Assembly (NCBI GenBank): GCA_022577435.1
Contig: JAKOON010000011.1
Coordinates: forward strand, 5,530,501 to 5,594,500
Length of the DNA stretch: 64,000 bases
DNA from: Embiotoca jacksoni
Taxonomy: Eukaryota; Chordata; Actinopteri; Embiotocidae
Reading direction: 5' to 3'
Position 1 is the stretch's first letter, and each line of letters begins with the position of its first letter. Shown one piece after another: positions 36,301 through 48,214 of the stretch. The translations under genes were made by a program, and so were the position numbers. The notes beneath the pieces are model-generated. The model did no database searches, was not told the origin of the DNA, and saw only the letters and a list, made by a program, of their open reading frames with translations.

Positions 36301-37279
36301 GTTAGCTTCTGTGGCTTCAAAATGCTGTCCACGCCGTCAACACAGGAAGTCGTGTTCAACGTATGCTGGTTGTTCAAGGGGTTAAGTCGTGACAACACCA
36401 CTGCGAAGCAACAGCAACATGGATGCCGTCTAGAAGCCACAGAGGCTTACAAGCAAGCGAGCAGGTGGATAACAAAATGCAGGAAATGCAAAGAGATAAT
36501 GACAGAGGGACTTTTTCTCATGAACAAGGCAAACAAAACCCCATTTTAACGCAGCATAACAGTGTGTTCTGTGGGGTTCCTTTGTTTTTTCCTTTTATCT
36601 TCTACTCTGAGTACTTTCAGCCTAAAAACATACAGTGTCATTGCTGTGCCTGAGATCTGCATTGGCTCCATTGTCTTTTCTTTGTGTTTTTTTCATCTGT
36701 CGAGCAGAGCATTTTTTTTTTGGCACCAATAAGCTCTAATTTAGAGGACCCAATAAGACATTTAGGAGTTGGGTGACAAGGAGGGGTTGATGGCCAAACA
36801 GTTTGGAATTATCGCAACATCATTCATACCCAATTATCAAGAAATTATCTTATAATTGTGAAAAAATTGCCATTATTACCAGAACATTCTGTCGCAAAGG
36901 TCATTCGGACTGCACACTGTCCTGGCAACTGTGTCAGCATCACAGAGACCACAGAGCGGATCCTGCAAGGTTTAAAAGATGCTTTTGGCTGAGTCTTGAG
37001 CTGGCCCCAAACATTTCAACCCAACTCATAGATGCAGAATATGCCCTTAATTACGTCTTTAATATGTAAAGAACGATTTCCAAGAGCTGCTGTGAAATAT
37101 TTACAGACGCAAAATGGTTTATTTTTTAAAGAGTTTTAATTAGAAAAAAGTAGAATGCACATTTGTCATTTTATTTGTATTCACAGTTGACTCATGTGCA
37201 TCATAGTGTTCATTAAGCACCGCGGTGGAGCACTGTCAAGTTGTAGAAGAAAGGGTGAAGCAGTTAAAGTTGGTGCATT

Positions 37280-37284
<5 letters not shown>

Positions 37285-37346
<62 letters not shown>

Positions 37347-37369
37347 CGCGCGTGTGCGTGTGTGTGTGA
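37285..37369. repeat. (TG)n(CG)n compound microsatellite
   Basis: About 26 TG units, then an alternating CG block of about 14 bp, then TGTGCG and more TG. The alternating purine-pyrimidine run extends over about 84 bp. Confidence 0.97.
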
Positions 37370-37374
37370 GCTTA

Positions 37375-38112
37375 TAGATACATTTTGAGGTCAACATTAA
37401 TTGAAGAATCACATGATTTTGTATTTATTTTGATTGCTTATTTTGCAAACACTTTATTTACCTACAGCATGCTTTGCCCTGTATATGGTGCAGCGGCACC
37501 AAATTAAATAGATCACTTTTGGAGAATGGATAAAGTTATTATTTCACGTATAAATCTGATTTGCAATATACATGTTAAAAACAGGGTAAAGAAAGTGTTT
37601 GGAGAAAGATTTTGGAAAAATTGGACTCCAACACTTTATCCAAAACAAAGTAAACAAACTGTCCTCAGTGAGATAAAATAGAATTTGAATTAAAAAGAAG
37701 AGAACAACTTCATAATCTGAGCCCCGCTCACACACTACAGAAACAGTATTTTAATTTGGAATTTAATTATGAAAACATATTCATCTCTAGCTGTGAAGGT
37801 ATAAAACTAAGTGCAACCCATTTTCCTTCAAACCCGTAGAACTCCCAGTGTAAGAAAATACCAAAAGTAACCACGACTCTCTTCAGATGGAAAATGAAGC
37901 TTAACCACTGCAGTCTGTCCTGAGAATTATTATTATTATTTTTTTAAAACTACCGTCAATATAATGAGGTGACATTCACCTGGCCGACTGTCTCCCACGC
38001 AAACTTGCGAGCTTCAAGTTTGTGCTACTTATTAGGACTTGCATCTATTGATTTCACTGTAGCTTTAGACCTCAGCCTGCTGTCATTAACCTTCTATTCT
38101 GACCCAAAAACA
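37375..38112. other. Non-coding stretch, no gene seen
   Basis: AT-rich DNA; no exon or repeat recognised. Confidence 0.5.
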
Positions 38113-38139
38113 ACCCCCCCCCACCCTCCCTCCCCCCCT

Positions 38140-38190
<51 letters not shown>
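38113..38190. repeat. C-rich tract followed by (CA)n microsatellite
   Basis: A C-rich run (38113-38140, mostly C with single A and T interruptions) passes into 25 pure CA units (38141-38190). Confidence 0.95.
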
Positions 38191-38194
<4 letters not shown>

Positions 38195-38574
38195 TCTCCT
38201 GAAGTTTTCTGAAAACTTTTGAACCCCTAAAGACACAGTGGACATAGTTGTCCCTATTGCTCTCTAACTCTTGTCCGAGGATAAGGATAAGGAATTCAGC
38301 ATCAGTTCATTCTGTCAGCAAGACAGAAGCTGAAACATACAGATTTAACACAGAGAGAGTGTGTGTATGTTTGTGGGAACAAGCATATGCGTGTGTGTGT
38401 GTCCTGCCGAAGGAGGCTGTGTTTAATCGGTACACAGTTTAATCAATGGTACGCAAATGTGTGCCCCTGTCATTACACTCAAGGAGTGTAGAAGCTGTCT
38501 TACTTCTTAATTCAGTACAAATGTTTACCATTACAAATTGCATAAAAAGTCTATGTGCTAAAATCAAGTGGCAA

Positions 38575-39115
38575 TGAACCGTAACGTAACCCAATGGTTT
38601 GTTGGCTGCCATTCTGACATTTTAACTGTTTAGCAGAGTGGCGGAACTGTAGATAAAAACTGTTCTTGTTCCTGGTGGTTTTGGTGCACAGTGCTCTGTA
38701 GCGCCTACCACAGGGGAGGAGCTGGAACAGCGGGTGTCCAGGGTGCGATGGATCTGCAGGGATGACTCTTGATGTGTATAAGTCCTGAATGGAGGGCAAG
38801 TTGGCACCGATGGTTTTCTCTGCAGTCCTCACTGTCCGTTGTAGTCTGTTCCGGTCCTGCTTGGTGGCTGAGCCAAACCAGACGGTGATGGAGTGGCAGA
38901 GAACAGACTGGATTATGGCTGAGTAGAACTGGACCAGCAGCTCCTGAGGCAGGTTGAGCTTCCTGAGCTGCCACAGGAAGTACATCCGTTGCTGGGCTTT
39001 CTTGATGATGGCGTTGATGTTGGACTCCCACTTCAGGTTCTGGGAGATTGTGGATCCCAGAAACCTGAAAGTTTCCACAGCAGACACAGTGTTATTGAGG
39101 ATGGTGATGGCGAGT
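38575..39115 (-). pseudogene. LINE ORF2 C-terminal fragment (L2/CR1/Rex1-type)
   Basis: The minus strand encodes the C-terminal, post-reverse-transcriptase part of a non-LTR retrotransposon polyprotein. Diagnostic stretches are AVETFRFLGSTIS, LKWESNINAIIKKAQQRMYF, QLRKLNLPQELLVQFYSAII, SITVWFGSATKQDRNRLQRT and DPSHPGHPLFQLLPCGRRYR. The frame stays open for at least 178 codons and extends past the apparent start, because the first codon (at 39087) is GTG in the middle of the homology, which continues to about 39115 (NNTVSAVETF). A few residues normally between the TSR and DPSHP blocks are missing. Catalytic reverse transcriptase and endonuclease domains are absent, as in typical 5'-truncated insertions. 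Assignment to the L2/CR1/Rex1 group is from memory of the motifs; the exact clade is not certain. Confidence 0.9.
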
Positions 39116-39124
39116 AGTGTCTAG

Positions 39125-40070
39125 TCCTGCAAAATGTGCACCTAAAATTGCATTTTATACTTCTCAGACTACTTAACAATTACTATTTTGCTGTGAGTAG
39201 TGGTAGTCCAATTATCTGATCAGGGCAAAGAGTTTACCTCCTCCTGTGCCATTCCGTGCTAAAAATGGCTCCCCATAAAGAAGTCAGGACCTGAGCATGT
39301 ATGATATGCTTTGAAAAAGCTTAATAAAATCTTTTTTGGAAAGCAGTGGGGAAGCATCCCCACCTATGATGGCTGCAGGATAATGGAGATAGTCAAGGTG
39401 AGCAGGTGGGAGAAGAGGAGAGTTTGACACAAACACAGAAATGGATAGTACGCAGATGATGGGAAAAGTGAAAGAACAAAGAGGAACTGACATAGCAGCA
39501 CACATATTGTTGAATGAAAAGAGAAAAAAAGTGGGAGAGCAGAGAAGTGCAGCGTTATCAGGGTGCCCCAGCCTCAGCAAAAATAATGTAGCATTACAGT
39601 AACAGGCAGAGTGGTGGAAACTCCATTTGGATTGAATAAGAGGCCACAGCCAAAACCTTCTGACTGGACATGCATCCAGATGAGGAGCAATAAACCTACA
39701 CTTCTGTCTTTGTTTACCTGTCTCTCTTTCACAATAATATAATACACCTTTCTGTCCACACTTTTTTCTTCGACGTATCTGTTTCTTTGTCTTATCTGCT
39801 CAGTAACATTTTCTCTTGTCATTTTGTGTTGGTAGTGTGAGTAAAAGGCACTGGATGACAGAGAACTATGGTCACTCTCACAAAGGTGCGTGTGTAAAAG
39901 TCTTATTTACAGAAGCTGGAGGTTCACCCGCCTCTCCCTTCACCAAAGACTCATACTGTTTAAATCCTACTGACGAAAGATAGATAAAAAAGAAAGTCGG
40001 TCAATAAATAGATTGATAACAAACATACTCATGAGGATAAAATAGTTAGGGAAGGAAAGGGATGGTACTG
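39125..40070. other. Non-coding stretch, no gene seen
   Basis: No gene or clear repeat. Apparent frames on the minus strand lack motifs. Confidence 0.5.
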
Positions 40071-40071
40071 G

Positions 40072-40620
40072 ACTACCATAGACTGGATATAAAAGTGGAC
40101 GTAGCTTCTGGGTTTGAAAAATTAGGCCAAGAAGTGCCTTATGCTGCCATATCACGAAGGGCCGCGAGGGGTTGGCTCCAAAAAGCCTCCTATTCAATTT
40201 ATCTCATGAAATACAAAGGCAATGATATTTTTTTTTCACAAGTCATAATGGTGTCATTCGATACAGTCACTCCTTCCTATTAGTTTTCTGACGGTCCATC
40301 TGAAAATAATCCTGTCATTAATTAGATATTAGACTTCAAAAAGCTGTATTTTTGGAGGCGTGTCTGTTTGATTGTAACAGGCCTGTGGTGCAGGACTTCA
40401 TGTTTCCGCTATACTCTAGGTGGGCGGGTATAGTGTCTTCGGGTTCCCAATCAGGTCGAGTCAGATCAACCACTCACTCCATCCAAGCCCGTCCAAATAT
40501 GATAATTTCTGGCTCCAAAATAGCAATATGGCGACCACCAAACTGGCAAACTCAAGGCTTCAGAATGGAAGTTCACTAATCAATGGTTAACGTCAGCAGT
40601 GGTTACCACTTGTGAACTAA
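40072..40620 (+). repeat. Unclassified dispersed repeat, copy B
   Basis: Begins CATAGACTGGATATAAAAGT, then AAAAATTAGGCCAAGAAGTG, GGCTCCAAAAAGCCTCCTAT, ACGGTCCATCTGAAAATAAT, TTGTAACAGGCCTGTGGTGC, GTCGAGTCAGATCAACCACT, CGTCCAAATATGATAATTTC and GAAGTTCACTAATCAATGGT. The same blocks recur in the same order at 50035-50520 and, with an internal gap, at 30021-30180. No terminal inverted repeats and no reading frame were seen, so it is a non-autonomous element or part of a larger one. Confidence 0.75.
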
Positions 40621-40624
40621 GGAA

Positions 40625-42815
40625 ACAAACACAATACAGTACGTTCCATTCAGTCAAACATCAAAACTTACTTGACTTAATTCAATGGTTGACAGGGAAC
40701 CGTTATGGTAAAAATTATAATAAGAAAAGTCTTGTTTATACTTTGTGAAAAGGATGAATACATACTAACAGTACGGGCATGTATATGAAATGATAAGAAT
40801 AACTTTTGTGACTCCAGCATTTTTAGCAAATTAGCGCAACTAACGAGTTCCCCTTAAGTAGCCTAAAAACAGATAGAAATATATTTTGGTGTCTTTTAGG
40901 TCCATATAAACATGACTTGTATTTGCATGACACAATAATTGACTAACTAGACAGGTGACTAGGCTTGCTAATGGACCAATGATTAACGGCACTTAACCAC
41001 GTAATGAACCATTCCTGGTTAATTGAGTGAGCTGACTCATTAGATACGGAAGTACTATAAACCTAGTAAGCTTTAACTTTTCAAACCACTTTAAGTTTCT
41101 CAGACAAAAATAATATGAAAAACTTGAGATAATAAACAATGATTTTCTTTGTCTTTTAGTCATTATCTATTGCCAAAAGATGTAACAGAATAATGATTGA
41201 GCCTGTGGCCCACTGATGAAAGCCCTCACATTTGCAGTTTTAGTAAATGAATGAGCTCTGCGTTTGTGGTGACAGTCCTGGGAAATAATCATGACCAGTC
41301 GATCTTCAACTCGTGTGTGTGACCCAGCATAAAAAGTAAATTGTTACTTTGCCCAGACAAACATAGAAAAGATTGATGACCACAGTAATAAAATTTCAAT
41401 TAAAAAAAACAGTGCAAATCAAAAGAAGAACAAAGACCTTCACACAGGCAACACTGTTCGGACCTTTGGGATGTGAAGTCCAAAAACACAGCTGCAATTT
41501 CTGTTTATCACCACAGGTGCCGCGAAAAGAGAACAAAACGTTCGAAATATCCCCATCCGGCATACGAAAAGAAATTAAAATATTCTACATTGAATCTATC
41601 CCTCCTTCAAACCCAGAATCTATGGAAATGTATTTTTCTTTTTTATAGATTCTGGGTTTGAATGAGGCATAGATTAAATATACTAGTACCTCTTATTAAT
41701 ATAATATAATTGCACATGGTGGTAATTCATGGGTGATTTGAGTTATTAAGCTTTTGAAATGAATTGGAAAGCCAAGATGAGTCAATGGGCACAAACATTA
41801 CACCTTTGTAATTTGTAAATACCTCATCTGCATCCAACTGCTGCATCATTTGTTTTACTGAATATATTGACAAAAATATCCACTTGAATATCAGTTGGCA
41901 TAATGGTAATAATTACAAACTGTTTTTGTGCCATGTGAAAGCGCGCTGACACAGAGCAAGAAGCAACGACTAACTGCAAATTAGAGAGGGAGATAGGCAA
42001 CTAGTTTCAAGGCCTGTGTATTTAGAAATCTAAACTAAAAAGCGAAATGATGCCACATTAAGATCCCACTAAGGTTCATTTAGCTCAGAACTGAGAGCAG
42101 AATGTAGCTCCACAGAGTGAAAAAGAGCTGAGAGCTTATCAACATTTTTTCATTACTGCCTGAGCTCTCTGAGGGTTGTCTTTTATGTTATGGATCAACA
42201 GGCTTTCAAAGCAAATGAATAGCAGAGGGAGTGTGACTGAGAAGACGAAAGGAAGAGAGAAATATACAGTAGAGGAAGAGAGACGTATATTGATATATAT
42301 TCTGAAGTTATACTCTGACACAGTAGGACATAATTCTATCATATTGAAAGTCAGGGAGGTGAGAAATGCCAAGTAAACGTCTATGAATAATTGTGGGTTG
42401 TTGTTTATCGTTTATCTTGTTGTTTACCATGTTGTGGCATGCTATAAATATGTTCAAATGTATATCTAGCATGGAGTTTCATTTTTAAAAACTCAAAAAT
42501 CTTTTTTTTTTTTTTTTCTTGAACACACTGAGCAATGAGATGTGACATTTTTCACAAATTATGTTTTGCATCATCATAATGATCCGGATTTTCTGTAAAA
42601 TTAACGCATCCCATTTAACAGAAATAACAAGATGTGAAGTCTTTAATGGATTACACCACCAAAGTGTCCTCATAACATTCAAATGATGGATGAGGACTGT
42701 AGTAAATCTCCAAGAGTTTAAAATGATGGCACTCACACACGCTGTAGCTGCACCGAAACATGTGAGAGTTTTACAAATGTGGACACACATATGCACTATT
42801 TAAATCTCCTTACCC
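40625..42815. other. Non-coding stretch containing an inverted repeat
   Basis: AT-rich DNA with a foldback structure at 41593-41675. The part 41930-42190 is of higher complexity (GAGCTGAGAGCTTATCAACA and similar) and could be a conserved non-coding element. A T-run lies near 42500. Confidence 0.4.
41593..41675. repeat. Inverted repeat, 31-bp arms, 21-nt loop
   Basis: Left arm 41593-41623, right arm 41645-41675. The inner 17 bp (CAAACCCAGAATCTAT core) pair perfectly; the whole arms differ at only three positions at most. No target duplication or transposon motif was seen. Confidence 0.9.
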
Positions 42816-42817
42816 CT

Positions 42818-42818
<1 letters not shown>

Positions 42819-42912
<94 letters not shown>
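42819..42912. repeat. (CA)n microsatellite, 94 bp
   Basis: The longest pure dinucleotide array in the window, about 47 units without interruption. Confidence 0.98.
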
Positions 42913-42916
<4 letters not shown>

Positions 42917-43070
42917 AAGTCTGGCTGGTGGTTAATTGCTGCCTCATTAAGTCCCTATAAGTGTGTGATGACTCTATTACTGAAATAGACACGTTAAGGC
43001 AATCAAAGAGTGACAGAGAGGAGACAGAAAATGAACCTCCTTCCTTTTCTGCCATTACTTGTTCTGCATG

Positions 43071-43155
43071 ATGGATGAATGGACGGATGGACGGATAGAC
43101 GGACAAACTGATGGATGGAGTAAGGAATGGATAGATGGACGGACGGATGGAAATG
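43071..43155. repeat. GGATGGAC-type imperfect tandem repeat
   Basis: Repeated variants of GATGGACG and GATAGACG over about 85 bp. Confidence 0.8.
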
Positions 43156-44948
43156 ACAAAAGTAAAGGACATTTAGGAGACCAAAATCCAAGGAGAAGCA
43201 TGTGAAAGTGTAAATGGAGCGAGGGTAAAAGGACGGAGGACGGTTATGATGAGAAGAGGATATACAGTGTAAGATAGTAATGGGTAATAAAAAACAAATG
43301 GCAGCATACATTTCAGAGATGGGCAGAGAAAGACAGCCAGAGTGACAGCCAGGAACAGGGATTCAAAAAAAGCAGCAGTAAGAGGGTAGCAGATCATTTC
43401 AGGCCAGCTCGTAGTGTAATACCTCTGCGAGGGAGCCCCCCTGCCGCGCCAGTAATCCCTGCCTCTACAAAACAGAAGATAGAGAAAAGTTCGAGAAATT
43501 AAGTAAATGCTGACTCCAGTGGCTTTCTGAAATAAGAGGGTCCAAAATATTATTGGATTATTTAGCAGATTTCACAGGGAGACAGGCCGATACTGGGGGT
43601 TTTGTTCAGTGAACATTGCCACACTCTGACCTTCTTACTGCCATTGTGTTCTCAGAATATTTCTGACTTGCTGTCACAAACCACTTCCCAGAGCTGTTAC
43701 AAAGCTGTATGTGTCACACATACTTATCAGGAAAGTTGCATTTCAAGCAAGCACGTCTAAGTTAGTTATATTGCATACTTCTTAACACGCAGTGTTTACA
43801 ATAAGTCATTTCGGAAAGAAAATTCTAATGTCATAGTTAAAGAAAAACAGCAAACTCCATCTTGCTACCGACACCACAGGTTTCCCTACTGATGACCTGA
43901 TTAGATTTTGGAGCCCTTTGATGCATAACTTTACATATGAATTAAAAGGAAAAAACGATTTTGTTGAAACTACTGCTAATTGCTCTTTTCAGACAGTGTG
44001 AGGACAACATGACAAAGTGGTATTTTCAAATTAATTAACGGCACCATTTGCATAAACAGGTTACATTGGGCATAGTATATCATTATTACGACTTGACATT
44101 AGGCAGCAGAAGTGCCTTGTGTCCTCTTTTATGAACACAAAATGCCATTTGTAAAGTGTCTGTGTCTCTTCACTGGGAGAATTACAGTTTAAGGTGATGT
44201 TATGGATGACTAATTCATTGTGCAGTTTGGTTTGGGCCAACAGGCGATTATTGGAGACCATGATCTGTCTCCCCAGTACAATGTTTAGTGCATGTCAAGG
44301 AGCAAAGAGGTGAAGAAGGCTCTACAGCAATCTGACTGGGCACAGGACTGCAAAGTGAGAATGAGACGGATATTTTTTAATGCATTGTAATCCATCTAAA
44401 ACTTTAACATATGCTTCAATGGAGGGCAATGAGACCTGAATACTTGATGCTGTTCTCTAAAACATTGCTGCTGAACTCATCTACTGGCTTTGCAACGCTG
44501 AATGCAGGGACGATACAGTGTTAAGATTCTCTGTTCTGGTTTATTTGTTGTTGTTGATCGGCTTAGGTTTGGCAATGTCCTTAAAGGTGTGTCTATGATG
44601 GTATTTTGGCTTATGTGAGAGTGTGAGAGTCGCAGGGTCAACAAGTTTACTTTTGTGAGTCTGCTAAAATTGTTAAGGTTTACTTTGATAGAGGGTTATG
44701 GAATATTTACCTCGAAATGGGTAAATGATGATTGAATTTCATACCAGTGTTGGAATTTGAGCTTAATTCGCCTAAAAGTGTAAAGCAATATATATATATT
44801 ATAATATATATATTGTGAGGGTTCATAAAAATTGTCCATCTGCTTTATTACGTTGTATATAATTTTGAGTACTGCAATGAAAACAGAAAAGTCATTCTAA
44901 AGTCCAGTTTGAAAGTTTCATGTGCTGAGAAGATGAGAAGATTGATGT

Positions 44949-45013
44949 ATTCTAACGGACTGATAGTAGAGTAATGAGGGCCCCTCATTACTCTACTATC
45001 AGTCCGTTAGAAT
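44949..45013. repeat. 65-bp perfect palindrome (1-nt centre)
   Basis: The arms are 32 bp (44949-44980 and 44982-45013) around a single C at 44981. The left arm begins ATTCTAACGGACTGATAGTA and the right arm is its exact complement. The first base outside each arm does not pair. No element signature surrounds it. Confidence 0.95.
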
Positions 45014-46773
45014 GGAAGGATCAGATGTCTGGCACGGGCCGCTGGTGGACAGATGGGAAACGACATGATCTGGAAACATCTTCAATGAATACATGGCTGA
45101 GGGGAAAGAAGTCATGTCGGGCTGAGCGTGTTAGGCTGAGGAGAGAGGGTAGGGAAGGGGTCACAGTGGGTTTTGGTTGCAGAGATTTTATAGATTTAAC
45201 CTAGCATCGAAAGTTCATTGCATAAATTCTTAAAATGTAATTTAGTGTCTAACAAAAAACTGTTTTTGGGTTACAGGATTCAAACTTTTTCTTCATTAAT
45301 TAGTTAATTCCCAAAGTAAACTCTACAAATGGATTAGGAATAATTAACTACTGGGAGTGTCAAAGTGATAATATGTACTTGACCTGAACAGCAGAGTTGC
45401 TTTGCTTCACACTGTTTTCCAATATTTTCTTAATTTAAATTTTCTGACAGATGTTGATTATAAGGAGATGTAACTAAATGATTAAATACATTAACTGTTT
45501 GATAGGATACAAAAGTGTTATCGTCACAACTCAGTCACTGTGAATTAACTGGAAGGGATCTATTTTGTTCATACATGAAGAGCAGGACAACTACATTTTA
45601 GAGTTTTACATAATTTTATGGTCCTTAAATGACACCTTATACACCGATATGTGGAAGATTTCCCCAGTCACAATATAAATGTTTCCCCATACTCTAGAAT
45701 GCACTTAGATTATTTTGTATTTATTAACATTTCCCATGTCCCGAAGGGTTTCAGTTGGCTTTGTCAGAAATTGCACTCCTCATTATAGGAGAAATGTCTG
45801 AACCTTTCACTGCCAACATTTACTTCATATGCATATAAACAATCTGGTTTGTTGCCAGCTATTTATTATTTGAATTGAAGGTTTCACCCCATTTTGTTTC
45901 CGCAGGAAAGTTAACATAGTTTTACCAAAAAGGTAATCCATCAGTGTACATGTGACCATTTCTGCTTTTATTTTTGTCTGTCTGATGCATTCAAAGACAC
46001 TCAAAATGCTCTGCTCTGAGATTTGAGTTCCACATCGTAATTGAGCTATGTTAGCAGGAAATCAAACCTGGGGGACAAACTATAACAATAGGCACGTGAA
46101 CATTTTACAATAAAGACATTGTGAAATTGGTTGTTTCAAGCATGAAAGACAGCTTTTCTAAAACTTTTAAGACTTTAAAGTGAAAATGCTGTTGAAGGCA
46201 GTTTGCTGAGCAACCGGGTTGCTTGAATGACGTTCTGTGTGTATTCAGACACTACTGAACTACCTACCTACCTACCTACTGTAAACCTATACTGTGACCT
46301 GTTTTGCGAGAAGAGTCCTTAAGTGTGCTGGGAACACTGATGAATGACTCATCGGACAGTGTTTTCACTGATTAGTAGATTGTTAGAGCTTGTATTTTCT
46401 TTGCAGAACTTAATTAACTTAAGTGCATATTCGAGTGTAATCAGAGGCAGCCCAACCAAATGCCTGTTTCACCTGCTGATGGACGTTTGAAAAGCTCAGT
46501 CATCTGTAAATGTCACTTGTCTTTCTCCTCGTTGAACAGAAATTTGTACAGTTAAGCAGTTTAATTTGAGTTTTCCATGCGGACGTCTGAAGATCATCAC
46601 TTCTTCAACTGTTCCAGATTGAGAAGGGTTACTGATGCTTCTGCTACACATGCAATAAAATCTCTCTCTCCCACAAGCACAGTATACCTTGTTGAGCCTG
46701 AACATAAGTTGAAACGTTATACTCCGTCTGTCATAATCAGTTATTGTATCACTATATTAGTTAGAATTTCTCA

Positions 46774-46925
46774 CATCCCCTCCATGACCTACTGGTCAAA
46801 TATCAGCACTTTCGGAGAATTCCCCAGTTCTGCTGTGACAAAGACTACTACAGAAAGGCCTTCCTGCCAACAACCATAACTCTGTACAATCACTGCGCTG
46901 TCAGCAGGGAGGTCTCCTCGCACAG
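46774..46925 (+). pseudogene. LINE ORF2 extreme C-terminal fragment
   Basis: One plus-strand frame starting at 46774 reads HPLHDLLVKYQHFRRIPQFC and continues through YYRKAFLPTTITLYNHCAV. The pattern HPLHD...FR..P....YRKAFLPTTITLYN matches the very end of L2/CR1/Rex1-type LINE polyproteins, where a basic stretch and a SFLPTAVRLYN-like motif close the protein. Only about 50 codons are recognisable. Sequence 5' of it (46577-46770) may be older element sequence but is not readable. It is a different LINE lineage from the fragment at 38575-39115, which has another C-terminal signature. Confidence 0.7.
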
Positions 46926-47039
46926 GGTTTTCCTCCGAATTGGATTGACTGCTCCCCTGAATTTTTCATTTTTTACAGTACTGTATAGTTAAATAACGTC
47001 ATAATGAAAATTAGCTCTCTTTTTTTAATGATTTAATGA

Positions 47040-48210
47040 AGAAAAATATTGGTAGATGTCATATACTTTTGTGGAGAACATAACTACACTGTTGGCCCCA
47101 GAAGCTATTTTTTTCCCATTTTGGCAGAAAAGCATTTTCATAATTGCCCACTCGTGTGACATTGACTTGCTAACATTTTTCAAGCAGTCTTCCATCCAAC
47201 ATTTCTCAAATGGAAAATGTTTGAGGGTTTTCTTGTATGTACTGCTTGTTTCATATCCCTCCATAACATTTCAATGGAATTCAAATCTGGGATTTTGTTT
47301 TCTTGACAAGGCCATTCCATTATCCTACATTTCTTCTTTTTGAACTGATCATTGGTTGGTTTTATGGTATTAAAGGTTCAATTTAACTTTCAGACAGACG
47401 GAGTCACATTATCATCAATCACTCTTTGATATGACGCAAAATTAATAGTTCAATCAATGACTGCGAGCTGCTCAGTCCCTGAGGCAGCGAAGAAACCCTG
47501 AATTATAATACTTATACCACGATGCTTCACAGTAGGTATGTGGTTGCTCCAAACGTGTCTACTGTTACTGTGACCAAACCACTCCTTGATTCATCTGTCC
47601 AAAGCACATTATTCCCAAAGTCTTGGCCTTTGTCTAAAGATTCATTGGCAAACTATTTTTTCTTTAATGTTCTTTTTGGACAGCAAAGGAATTCTCCTGG
47701 CAATCTTCCTATGCAGGTCAAATTTGTGCAATCTATTTCTGATTGTAGAAACAAGGACTCTGACACCAGTAGTTAACCTGCAGATTCAGTGAGAAAACTT
47801 TGGGGATCTTAGAGACTTCTGTTTGCATCAATTGGGCTGAGTTTGCTCGGGTGGCCAGTCATTTGAAATCCACACCACTTATAGATGATTTTCCTCACAA
47901 TGAAATGATTTATTTCAAACAATTTAAAGATCTTTTTTAAATCTCTTGCCAAACTCATGGGCATCCACAACCTTTTCCCTGAAGCCCTTTGAGAGCTCTT
48001 TAGATGTCGGCATAATGACACCACTAGCAAAGAGAACACATTAGTGATTAGTGGCAGCTAATCTGGGAGCCTGATTCAGATTTTTGGATTTGAAGATGTA
48101 AATGTAGGGGCCTATTTTATCTTTTAAATTGGTTTATTATATATTGTATAATTTACTGCAAAATGTAAATGTAATGTCATTTACTGGAGTATATCATCTT
48201 TATCTGCTCA
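47040..48210 (-). mobile_element. Second Tc1-like transposon, decayed, reversed
   Basis: A minus-strand Tc1-type element. The transposase body is at 47180-48013. Both flanks carry a related word in opposite orientation (AGTATATGACATCTACCAA, read on the minus strand near 47060-47075, and AGTATATCATCTTTATC near 48189-48205), which I take as worn terminal repeats. Exact ends and target duplications cannot be fixed, so the limits are approximate. It belongs to a different family from the element at 7110-8755, since the transposase wording differs throughout. Confidence 0.7.
47180..48013 (-). pseudogene. Tc1-like transposase pseudogene, heavily decayed
   Basis: Read on the minus strand, the presumed start ATG is at 48013-48011 and opens MPTSKELSKG, a typical Tc1 N-terminus. 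After a frame change the helix-turn-helix part reads KKIFKLFEINHFIVRKIIYK followed by a GHPSKLSP turn (Tc1 consensus: GRPSK). Farther down, near 47250-47345, another frame gives PDLNSIEMLWRDMKQAVHTR and KPSN, which is the third catalytic-residue block (PDLNPIE in the family). Several frameshifts and stops separate the blocks, and some of the middle seems deleted, because the body is only about 830 bp where Tc1 genes are about 1020. No function remains. Confidence 0.8.
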
Positions 48211-48214
48211 ACTG

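Larger units (their letters stand above)
30916..37280. other. Non-coding stretch with minor repeats
   Basis: No gene seen. Contents: A-runs near 31160, a (TA)16 array, a 25-bp poly-A (33188-33212), a T/C-rich patch at 34895-35170, and a possible decayed MITE at 36065-36180 (GCTGCATTCAAATGGGGTCG...CTCGAGTTTACGAGTT). The rest is AT-rich DNA with chance frames. Confidence 0.4.
42915..46770. other. Non-coding stretch with simple repeats and a palindrome
   Basis: A GGATGGAC-type imperfect repeat lies at 43071-43155, an AT palindrome at about 44786-44816, and a 65-bp near-perfect palindrome at 44949-45013. (CTAC)n occurs at 46260-46279. No exon was recognised. Confidence 0.45.

Noticed and set aside
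44786..44816. AT-only palindrome (ATATATAT...ATATATAT)
   Set aside because: Low-complexity TA sequence forms such palindromes readily; not comparable to the mixed-sequence palindrome at 44949.
46577..46770. Frame preceding the LINE C-terminal fragment as a longer LINE piece
   Set aside because: The residues there match no LINE motif I recognise; only 46774-46925 reads convincingly.
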